From Candidatus Roizmanbacteria bacterium (lineage in GTDB: Bacteria > Patescibacteriota > Microgenomatia > UBA1406 > GWC2-37-13), in contig JAPLYR010000111.1 of NCBI GenBank assembly GCA_026395455.1, positions 1 through 10,453 of the forward strand: a stretch of 10,453 nucleotides of DNA, in the 5' to 3' direction. Position numbers and translations under genes: made by a program. How positions within the stretch are numbered: the first letter of the stretch is position 1; each line of letters opens with the position of its first letter. The notes under the pieces are model-generated. The model searched no databases. It saw only the letters and a program-made list of their open reading frames with translations, and was not told the DNA's origin. This document shows positions 1-6,157 of this stretch, in pieces.

Positions 1-2
1 AA

Positions 3-410
3 TTTTCTAACACTCAATTTTCTGGCACAATAATCACTTTGACTGAAACTCCTATCCAAGAACAATATATAGACAAAATTGTTTATGTTTCCAAAAAATA
101 TGCATATCCATGGGAATACGATCAAATCCTCATAGGAGATTCTCTTTCCAATGGGAAAGAGAAAGTATTTGAGATTCTTGAAAAAGCTAAAGGAGAGACA
201 AATGAAATCATTTTTAATGATTTTGGAAAGTTTATTCCTTTGGAAACTGAATCTTACAAATATATTTATCTTAAAGCAAAATTGAGAGTTAAATTGGAAG
301 ACAAAAAATACATTTATGCCGAAGAAATGGTTATATCTCCAGGAAGAGGTTTAAACATTGCCACGAACAATCTTACTTTTAACGACTATATTATTACGAG
401 AGTAGAATAA
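3..410 (+). CDS. DUF4330-like protein, 3' part (5' end outside window)
   Basis: The frame is open from the first bases of the window to a TAA at 408-410, so the true start probably lies upstream; a TTG at 39 is the first start-like codon but has no ribosome site. The 136 visible residues hold no membrane segment. They follow the rough pattern I associate with the DUF4330 family: a short strand, an 'IGDSL' step, a central variable part, then a strand pair ending in a 'GRGLNIATNNLTFNDYIITRV'-type close, where known members have 'vG..i.l.t..y.f.g.I..i'. Known DUF4330 proteins have one N-terminal membrane helix, which here would be outside the window, and the rest is extracytoplasmic. Their function is unknown, though they often sit beside polysaccharide genes. 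The next gene starts 3 bp downstream, so the two are probably co-transcribed. The family call is from memory of the pattern and is moderate at best; the coding call is firm. Confidence 0.6.
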   Translation, partial: FSNTQFSGTIITLTETPIQEQYIDKIVYVSKKYAYPWEYDQILIGDSLSNGKEKVFEILEKAKGETNEIIFNDFGKFIPLETESYKYIYLKAKLRVKLEDKKYIYAEEMVISPGRGLNIATNNLTFNDYIITRVE

Positions 411-413
411 TAA

Positions 414-1694
414 ATGGCATCGAAACAATGTTTTTCAGCTAAGGCACAAGGGAAAAGTATGTATCCACTTCTACAGGACGGAGACATTGTTAAATATATT
501 CAAATGCCTTTTCGCAATATTCACTTAAATCAAATTATTCTTACATATCAAAATAATGAATTGATCACACATCGTGTAGTATATAAAACTAAAAATATAT
601 GTATTACCCGTGGAGATAATAACTTTATTGCAGATATGCCAATAAAAAAAAAGGGAATACTGGCAAAAGTGGTTTGTTTTAAGAGAGATAAAATATGGTA
701 TGGGCTTGAAGATTTATATTACATACAGTCCAAGGTCTATCTTAAAGAGATTAAAAAATTTGAAGCTATATTTCAGTCTTGTAACATACCCCATGTGTTT
801 CTTAAAGGCGTACTTATTTCTCTCCGTTACGAAAGAACAATTCCAAAACGGCTTTATGGAGATTGTGATGTTTTAATACAACGGAGTGATTATAAAAAAA
901 TTATAAAGGCTTTTAGCAAGCTAGGATATAGTCTTATTCATAAACCATCAAGCTCTTTTACCTCTCTTAAAGAGCCTAGTGAACGAGCTGAAATAAGTTT
1001 TTCTAAAATAGTCAATAACCTTCCCATTATCTTTGATGTGCACTTTGAGGCGGTATTTCTTATAACACAATTAAAGGGAATGGATTTTATATTTCCAAAG
1101 GAACAACTCATGAAGTTTAGCTCAGGGATTCTTGAGAGAAGGGAAGAGGTACATATTAATGATATTGATTACCCGCTTTGTTCTGTTCCCGATCAAATTC
1201 TCTATTTGGCTCTTCATATTTTTAATCACAATTTCTCCGATAGCCTTCGCTATGATTTTCTTTCCACAGTAATAAAAAGAAAAGCAACAAAAAAAACATT
1301 TCAAAAACTTACTCGAATAATTTTAGAGTTTAAACTCGAAGGATATGTCTATCCTGTCTTTATATTAATTAATAAGTATTATAATAAAATTATTCCCTCC
1401 GCGTTCATTTCTTCTATAAAACCTTCTCCGCTTAAAAGATGGGTGGCAAAAAATATTGTAGAAAAGGTAGACATCTTTAGCCATGATGCTCAAGATTTAA
1501 AGAAAGTTTATTACCTTTTTTTTCTATCATCGGAACCAATATGGAAGAAATTTTTTCTTTTTATTCACCCTGAAACCATCCATGCAGTATTATGGGTAGC
1601 AAGAAAAAGAAGCAGAATAGTACTGCAATTAATAAGATTCAAGCTGAGTCATACACGCCAAGCAAAATTTCAATACAACAAAGAGGTCTCATAA
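414..1694 (+). CDS. S26 signal-peptidase-like domain fused to PF14907-type nucleotidyltransferase
   Basis: This 426-residue protein has two parts. Residues about 7-95 look like an S24/S26 serine-peptidase fold: 'GKSMYP' with candidate nucleophile Ser15, 'THRVV' with His53 in the place of the general base (as in SipW, ER and archaeal signal peptidases, which use His rather than Lys), and 'TRGDNN' with Asp68. No membrane anchor precedes Ser15, unlike true signal peptidases. Residues about 110-330 resemble the uncharacterised nucleotidyltransferase family PF14907 (NTP_transf_5): 'FLKG' (Lys131-Gly132) and 'YGDCDVLI' (Asp150, Asp152), the usual metal-binding pair. The C-terminal 90 residues are basic and hydrophobic and unassigned. 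The ATG at 414 lies 3 bp after the stop of the DUF4330-like gene, with no clear Shine-Dalgarno. The substrate is unknown. Separate S24/S26-like and PF14907 proteins are, as I recall, neighbours in some peptide-modification and surface-polysaccharide loci, which makes a functional link plausible. Domain calls are fairly sure; catalytic activity is inferred. Confidence 0.8.
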   Translation: MASKQCFSAKAQGKSMYPLLQDGDIVKYIQMPFRNIHLNQIILTYQNNELITHRVVYKTKNICITRGDNNFIADMPIKKKGILAKVVCFKRDKIWYGLEDLYYIQSKVYLKEIKKFEAIFQSCNIPHVFLKGVLISLRYERTIPKRLYGDCDVLIQRSDYKKIIKAFSKLGYSLIHKPSSSFTSLKEPSERAEISFSKIVNNLPIIFDVHFEAVFLITQLKGMDFIFPKEQLMKFSSGILERREEVHINDIDYPLCSVPDQILYLALHIFNHNFSDSLRYDFLSTVIKRKATKKTFQKLTRIILEFKLEGYVYPVFILINKYYNKIIPSAFISSIKPSPLKRWVAKNIVEKVDIFSHDAQDLKKVYYLFFLSSEPIWKKFFLFIHPETIHAVLWVARKRSRIVLQLIRFKLSHTRQAKFQYNKEVS

Positions 1695-1695
1695 A

Positions 1696-2466
1696 CTATG
1701 ATATGTGGATTTGCTTCATAAATCGGTCACGAAAGATTAGCAAAACAAATAGAGGAGCCAAAATGATATATCTTTTCCATAATCTTCTTGGGTTTTGAAG
1801 GAGTCTATAGAGCCATTCTAAGCCACCCTCTCTTATCCATATAGGCGCTTGATTCTCAATACCAGCTATTAGATCAAATCCAGCACCCACACAGATTATA
1901 GGGAGCTTAATGGTAAGACTTGAAGCAAGTATATGTTGATTTGGAGAGCCGATTCCAACACAGACACACGCAGAGTTGGTTTTTTTAATTAAAATGCTTA
2001 TCTTTTTTGAGATAGAATCACCATATTGTATTCCACGCATTTCAAATACCCCCCCAATTATCAGATTTGGGAACAATTTTTTTAACTTATTCTCTACCAG
2101 ACTGCAGTTATTCCCGCATAAAAAAATGGGTTTTCTCACTTTTTCACACATTCTGGATACATTTAGAAGAAGATCGGGTCCATATATCCTTTGTTGAATA
2201 TTGATTCCAAATAAGAAATGAATTGCCCAAACAATATATCCATCCGGAAGGAGATATTGTATGCCTTTATAGACATCTTTCAAAGCATTATTGAAATACG
2301 CCTCCATTACCGGATGTGTGGCGAGAGGAGCAAAAATTGTCTTTTCGAACGGATGAGTCTTTATAATCGAGACTATATTTTTATAGTCACCTATAAAAAA
2401 GCGGATCCCACAGACATAAACGTATTTTTTTGTCATTTTAGACCATGAGACTATTGAAGAGCTCAT
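1696..2466 (-). CDS. WecG/TagA/CpsF family glycosyltransferase (GT26)
   Basis: A 256-residue protein matching GT26 enzymes, which transfer a sugar such as ManNAc or ManNAcA from a UDP donor to an undecaprenyl-linked acceptor at the inner membrane face. Visible motifs are 'LPDG' with Asp75 (the proposed catalytic base), 'QRIYGPDLL', 'PIFLCGNN', 'VCVGIGSP', and the long C-terminal signature 'GLEWLYRLLQNPRRLWKR' (residues 215-232). Residues 233-245 form the short hydrophobic tail that in TagA helps membrane binding. Two positions differ from the common pattern: His51 where most members have the Asn of 'T.N', and 'PNQH' (His178) where most have 'PkQE'. Length is normal. ATG at 2466 is used here; Met11 (2436) would give a more usual N-terminus, and neither has a clear Shine-Dalgarno. 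It is transcribed against its neighbours: it converges on the preceding gene with one base between stops and diverges from the GH10-like gene. Confidence 0.88.
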   Translation of the reverse strand: MSSSIVSWSKMTKKYVYVCGIRFFIGDYKNIVSIIKTHPFEKTIFAPLATHPVMEAYFNNALKDVYKGIQYLLPDGYIVWAIHFLFGINIQQRIYGPDLLLNVSRMCEKVRKPIFLCGNNCSLVENKLKKLFPNLIIGGVFEMRGIQYGDSISKKISILIKKTNSACVCVGIGSPNQHILASSLTIKLPIICVGAGFDLIAGIENQAPIWIREGGLEWLYRLLQNPRRLWKRYIILAPLFVLLIFRDRFMKQIHIS

Positions 2467-2468
2467 GA

Positions 2469-2485
2469 TTTGTTATTGTAACAAA
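2469..2485. promoter_or_regulatory. Perfect 7-bp-arm palindrome before the GT26 gene
   Basis: TTTGTTA-TTG-TAACAAA is a perfect inverted repeat (7-bp arms, 3-bp centre) ending two bases before the ATG at 2466 of the minus-strand GT26 gene. If that ATG is used, the element covers the ribosome-binding zone and could act as an operator or a small hairpin limiting translation. If Met11 (2436) is the start, it lies 32 bp upstream in the leader or promoter. Such AT-rich palindromes also arise by chance in DNA of this composition. Confidence 0.3.
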
Positions 2486-2526
2486 ATACCCATCAATAGT
2501 ATCACTACCAGAAATTTATGAAATCT

Positions 2527-2535
2527 TGATATAAT
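2527..2535 (+). promoter_or_regulatory. Candidate extended -10 promoter for the GH10-like gene
   Basis: TGATATAAT matches the extended -10 form (TGn then a consensus TATAAT at 2530-2535). No good -35 box is visible about 17 bp upstream, which extended -10 promoters can tolerate. It would give a leader of about 90 nt before the ATG at 2633. A second perfect TATAAT lies at 2571-2576, also without a -35. In DNA this AT-rich such boxes are common, so this is only a candidate. Confidence 0.3.
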
Positions 2536-2584
2536 CGGAGCAGCCTCAATACAAAGCTAAATTATACATATATAATGTGTATTA

Positions 2585-2622
2585 TTATAGGATACACTTG
2601 CATTTTAAATTGTTATAGGATA
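2585..2622 (+). repeat. 10-bp direct repeat TTATAGGATA, two copies
   Basis: TTATAGGATA occurs at 2585-2594 and again at 2613-2622, 28 bp start to start, in the spacer just before the GH10-like gene. The interval is near but not exactly a multiple of the helical turn (2.7 turns). It could be a paired binding site or a chance or slippage product in AT-rich DNA. Confidence 0.35.
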
Positions 2623-2626
2623 GAAT
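2598..2626 (+). promoter_or_regulatory. Candidate -35/-10 promoter close to the GH10-like start
   Basis: TTGCAT (2598-2603) and TAGAAT (2621-2626) are separated by exactly 17 bp, a sigma-70-like arrangement. Initiation 6-7 bp past the -10 would fall at or next to the ATG at 2633, giving a leaderless or nearly leaderless mRNA. This fits the poor Shine-Dalgarno (AGGA at 2617-2620, 12 bp from the ATG) but competes with the upstream TATAAT boxes at 2530 and 2571. Confidence 0.3.
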
Positions 2627-2632
2627 ATCTCT

Positions 2633-4693
2633 ATGAGTGGAACTATTGAAACAAATACTTCATCACAAAGCCGTCCAGGCGATGAGAGGGCTCCGTTTGG
2701 AAAGCACAACATAAAAAAACTTGCAATATTTACACCTGCAATTCTTGCTGCATGTTCACCAGTTTTGGCAGGGACGGAGACCCCAACTTTACCTCCTCCA
2801 GCAGTAGGAACTGGTGTACCCTCTACAGAAGTGCCAACAAATCCAGGAATTACATCAACAGTAGCTCCAACAGAGAGTGCTACAAAAGTCCCTGAAATTG
2901 TGCCTGTGACTGCAATTGACTATTTACGCGATGAACTGTTTATTAATGCCCAATATGGAAGCATACTTGAACTTTCTGGGGATAAGCTTCTTCCTAAAAA
3001 CAATATTCCACTTGATCCGGCAAATGAAGCTCAATGGATATTAAATGCACAAAACAATGCAAATCTTGTTACAAATAGGACAAGCTCAACCCCAACTGCG
3101 ACCTATTTATTTACTAATGGTCAGCCTGATGGAGCAAGTCGAAATGCTGCAATGTCATTTTCTGGATCAAGTATTTGGTGGCCAACATATACAGAGGGGC
3201 AGTCAACTTTCCTTTCCTCAAGCCCATCTGAGTACTGGTTTCCAGTACAAGTGAATCAAAGTAAAGTAACATACACAAAAGTAAACCTTCCAGCTGGATA
3301 TACACCAGAAGATGTACGAATGGGTTGGATTGGTGACAATCAAAGCGTTGAATTAGCTGCAAAGGGTGGAAAAGGGATGATGCTTTTTAATCCAACAACT
3401 CATGAATGGAGAGAATTACAAATGAACGTTCTTGAAGAGCAGCCAGCAGCGATCCAAGCAGCAAATGTATATGCAAACGTTCTTACAAGAGCTGGTAACC
3501 CTACAACTGCTGAACAGATTTTACAGCAAGGATTAGCAACGATAGAAATGACAGGTAGAGATGGCAAAATATACGAAGTTGCGACTACTCAAGACGGGAT
3601 CCCCATGATGATAAAAGTTGAGGGTGGTGAATGGGAAAGTGCCACTTGGAGCAATGTTTCTGTACAAGGACAACAAATAGGAACAGAAGCGAGTAGGTGG
3701 TATATAAAAAATGATTCAGACTATAAAAAATTAATAATGGATAATTTTAATTTTGTTATCACAAGTTCGGTCTTTCAGCCTGATCTATGGGTAGATATCC
3801 AAGGAGAAAATCTGACACCAGAGCAGATTGTTGGTATGTACAATTGGACAAAAGCCGATGACATACTTTCAGTGACAGGCGCAGATAATATTCCAGTAAG
3901 GATTCACAATCTATTTGGAGAAGTTACAACATCAGATGCTCCATCATGGTTAACTCACCTGAGTAACACACAAATAGAGAAATGGATGGATCTTAATGCA
4001 AAAGCGGTAAGCGATAGAGTCAAACTACACGGAGTGACAGTGTATGACATCGACATGTATAACGAGATTTTTAATAGAGGCGAGGTAAATGATTATATTG
4101 CTCAGAGACTTGGGGCAGACAGAGTTTTATTACTTTCTTCTGATATTGCCCGCAAATATTTTGGAGAAAATGTTCCACTCAATTATTCCGACAATGTCTT
4201 TTATGGAACGCAAACAAACGATCCAAACAACAATGAGTCTCAAATAATATTTAATGAAATACAAAGATTGGTAGGTCAAGGAGTTAAGATTGATAAAGTT
4301 AGTGATCATGGACATAAAAGCATAAAGGATTTTAAAACAATGGATGATGTTACAAACTATCTTAATGAACTCAGGGCTTTATCGGCTCAATATGCTCAAA
4401 TAGGAGTCAAATTTGAACTTGGTGAGTCAGATATAAATATTCATGGAGCTACACCTGAACAACTAAGACTCGCAAACGAAATAATCAAAGGAGAAATCGG
4501 ACTTCTGAATGAAGGAGTTCTTAGTGATTTAGGTTTTTGGGGTTTTGTACCAGATGTTTCATGGATGAATCCAGGGAACGGTTTCCCTTCACAATATGAT
4601 ACAGCACCTGTCCCTCTTATGCCGTTTGAAGCAGATCACAAAACTCCAACGATGTTGTATTATGAGATTCTACGAGCGTTAATTCAAAATTAA
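2633..4693 (+). CDS. GH10-like (xylanase-fold) putative lipoprotein
   Basis: A 686-residue protein, probably exported and lipid-anchored. A hydrophilic N-terminus of about 28 residues leads to a short hydrophobic stretch and the lipobox L38-A-A-C41, then a Thr/Pro-rich linker (about 45-90). Residues about 90-345 match nothing I recognise. Residues 349-684 follow glycoside hydrolase family 10 in order: 'IGTEA', 'NFNFVIT', 'VRIHNLFGEV' (His425), 'DAPSWL', 'YDIDMYNE' with acid/base Glu478, 'DHGH' (His561) for the usual 'QgH', 'GESDINI' with nucleophile Glu598 for the usual 'TELDI', and 'FWGFVPDVSW' (Trp636, Trp644). The usual 'ENxMK' glycone-site motif is replaced by 'SSVFQP' (378-383), so the substrate may not be xylan. 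Family enzymes cleave beta-1,4-xylosidic or related links with retention. Two sampled 60-bp lines differ strongly in GC: 28/60 here (3601-3660) against 9/60 in the polymerase gene (5281-5340). It lies opposite to the flanking polysaccharide genes. Confidence 0.85.
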   Translation: MSGTIETNTSSQSRPGDERAPFGKHNIKKLAIFTPAILAACSPVLAGTETPTLPPPAVGTGVPSTEVPTNPGITSTVAPTESATKVPEIVPVTAIDYLRDELFINAQYGSILELSGDKLLPKNNIPLDPANEAQWILNAQNNANLVTNRTSSTPTATYLFTNGQPDGASRNAAMSFSGSSIWWPTYTEGQSTFLSSSPSEYWFPVQVNQSKVTYTKVNLPAGYTPEDVRMGWIGDNQSVELAAKGGKGMMLFNPTTHEWRELQMNVLEEQPAAIQAANVYANVLTRAGNPTTAEQILQQGLATIEMTGRDGKIYEVATTQDGIPMMIKVEGGEWESATWSNVSVQGQQIGTEASRWYIKNDSDYKKLIMDNFNFVITSSVFQPDLWVDIQGENLTPEQIVGMYNWTKADDILSVTGADNIPVRIHNLFGEVTTSDAPSWLTHLSNTQIEKWMDLNAKAVSDRVKLHGVTVYDIDMYNEIFNRGEVNDYIAQRLGADRVLLLSSDIARKYFGENVPLNYSDNVFYGTQTNDPNNNESQIIFNEIQRLVGQGVKIDKVSDHGHKSIKDFKTMDDVTNYLNELRALSAQYAQIGVKFELGESDINIHGATPEQLRLANEIIKGEIGLLNEGVLSDLGFWGFVPDVSWMNPGNGFPSQYDTAPVPLMPFEADHKTPTMLYYEILRALIQN

Positions 4694-4741
4694 TTAAGGC
4701 GTAGTAAAAAAGGAGAAAAATATACTTTCTTACTTATATAT

Positions 4742-4770
4742 AGACATATAGAATTATATGTCTCATTTTT
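4742..4770 (+). terminator. Rho-independent terminator after the GH10-like gene
   Basis: AGACATATA (4742-4750) and TATATGTCT (4755-4763) form a perfect 9-bp stem with a GAAT loop, followed by TTTTT at 4766-4770. It begins 48 bp after the GH10-like stop. The right arm reaches the TGA (4765-4763) of the converging polymerase gene. The stem is AT-rich and so only moderately stable. On the minus strand no T-run follows directly, so it would act mainly on plus-strand transcripts. Confidence 0.55.
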
Positions 4771-6028
4771 CCAAATAGAGGTGGTTGATAAAGTAAACTT
4801 TTTCAATAAAGGCAATTAGAAAAAAGAAATACGCCTGATAGCTGAAGTATAAAAATGGATTGAAACACGAAAATAAAAATAGAGTCCAAAACATTATTAT
4901 TAAATAATAATGTCCCCTTTTTTTCTTAAATAAGAAAGAAATATGGTTTTGAATTAAGACAATAAGAAGTGCTAAAAATGAGACTGCACCTAAGATGCCT
5001 GTATTTGCAAAAAAAGAAAATAAAAAATTATGAGGATCATCAATCCTAATATAATTTTTAGATCTTTGTACCACATCTGACTGATTAGTTTGCTTGCTCT
5101 TTGCAGTCAGATTGTCATAATAATTACCAATACCAACGCCTAAAAGTAGATTTTTTGTACCAATCGTATATGCTTCGCTCCACATATCAAATCTCTTACC
5201 ACTATCAAATACTCGGTCTTCAGTAACAAATCTTTGAAATAAATTTGAATCATTAGTTCTCATTAGAAGGTTGTCTCCTATAAATATTACTATTATTAAA
5301 ATAATCATTGCGATTGCAATATATTTTCTTGATTTTATATATATCGTAAAGCTTGTGACAGTAGCAAAAATCAACATTAACAATTTTATTCTCCATCCAG
5401 AGATAATCACCAAGAAAATAGTGATGATATATAAAATTGAAGTCAAAATTCTATAAAGATATCTTTTAGTTCTTAGAAGAGTAAAAAGTAAAAATGGGAC
5501 AAGCGCTTCATCCAAAGAATCCCCAAAATATCTTCCTCGTGAAGTTTGAAATCTTAGATCATTTAATGAGCCTGAATGTAATATGACATTGAAAGGAAAA
5601 ATAACACTACCTTTTGAGGTATAAATAAAGGCGCATTCAAATATAATATTTATTAATGCAGATAATAAGAAGGAATAAAAAAAATATCTAACATTCTCTT
5701 TAGTTACGAATTGCAACGTGATGAAATAGACAATAATACCAAATACAATATTTTTATAAGTGACTAGAAAGCTATTAATATTTATTACTTTCAAGACAGA
5801 AATACTTTGGGATATAAAAAAAATTATAACAAAAAAGGTAACCTTACTAAAAAAAAGAGGATTATGTTTTTCAGAAAAACTTACAATAATGAGATGACAA
5901 AATAGGACTAAGATCAACAATCTTGAAAGATTATAGGTTGAAAGAAGGTCACTTTGAAATAAAATAAAATTAGGGAGTCTAAACAGGAACACACTTATCG
6001 GCAAAAGCAATGTACTATATTTATTCAT
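4763..6028 (-). CDS. O-antigen polymerase/ligase-like membrane protein (Wzy/WaaL)
   Basis: A 421-residue, very hydrophobic protein with about ten predicted membrane segments, of usual length for the PF04932 (Wzy_C) group. These proteins polymerise lipid-linked oligosaccharide repeats, or ligate glycan to an acceptor, on the outer side of the cytoplasmic membrane. Family features are an Arg after a membrane segment ('SGWRIKLL', Arg213), 'RFDMWSEAY' (Trp283) running into 'LLLGVGIGNYY', a hydrophilic external loop, and 'DPHNFLFSFFANTGILG' with His333, the 'HN' motif typical of Wzy and WaaL. Polymerase and ligase cannot be told apart from sequence alone; the position at the end of a glycosyltransferase run favours a polymerase. 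Start is ATG at 6028 with no clear Shine-Dalgarno. A 129-bp gap separates it from the preceding GT4 gene, so it may have its own promoter. The gene is strikingly AT-rich. Confidence 0.85.
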   Translation of the reverse strand: MNKYSTLLLPISVFLFRLPNFILFQSDLLSTYNLSRLLILVLFCHLIIVSFSEKHNPLFFSKVTFFVIIFFISQSISVLKVININSFLVTYKNIVFGIIVYFITLQFVTKENVRYFFYSFLLSALINIIFECAFIYTSKGSVIFPFNVILHSGSLNDLRFQTSRGRYFGDSLDEALVPFLLFTLLRTKRYLYRILTSILYIITIFLVIISGWRIKLLMLIFATVTSFTIYIKSRKYIAIAMIILIIVIFIGDNLLMRTNDSNLFQRFVTEDRVFDSGKRFDMWSEAYTIGTKNLLLGVGIGNYYDNLTAKSKQTNQSDVVQRSKNYIRIDDPHNFLFSFFANTGILGAVSFLALLIVLIQNHISFLFKKKRGHYYLIIMFWTLFLFSCFNPFLYFSYQAYFFFLIAFIEKVYFINHLYLEK

Positions 6029-6074
6029 TAATATAAATAACTCAATATAACAATCTAAACCATCAAACTATTAC

Positions 6075-6092
6075 CTCATAATTATATATGAG
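6075..6092 (-). promoter_or_regulatory. Candidate -10 inside a small hairpin, upstream of the Wzy-like gene
   Basis: CTCATA-ATTATA-TATGAG is a 6-bp-arm inverted repeat whose 6-base centre reads TATAAT on the minus strand (6086-6081), a perfect -10 for the polymerase gene starting 53 bp downstream at 6028. No convincing -35 box is seen. The same region carries a 10-bp direct repeat. It is either a promoter overlapped by an operator-like palindrome or chance in AT-rich DNA. Confidence 0.3.
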
Positions 6093-6108
6093 AATGCTTC
6101 ATAATTAT
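6076..6108. repeat. 10-bp direct repeat TCATAATTAT, two copies
   Basis: TCATAATTAT occurs at 6076-6085 and 6099-6108, 23 bp start to start, in the 129-bp spacer between the GT4 gene and the polymerase gene. The first copy overlaps the CTCATA/TATGAG palindrome and the candidate -10. The rest of the spacer (6029-6157) shows no small gene and no strong terminator. Confidence 0.4.
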
Positions 6109-6157
6109 GTTGGGAAAACCTTGTAGTATACACAATGGTAATCAACATACTCTCCAA

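Noticed and set aside
4763..4765. Possible recoding of UGA as glycine, known in Gracilibacteria and Absconditabacteria
   Set aside because: TGA is used as an ordinary stop after a complete Wzy-like protein, and none of the other nine genes contains an in-frame TGA; the standard code fits.
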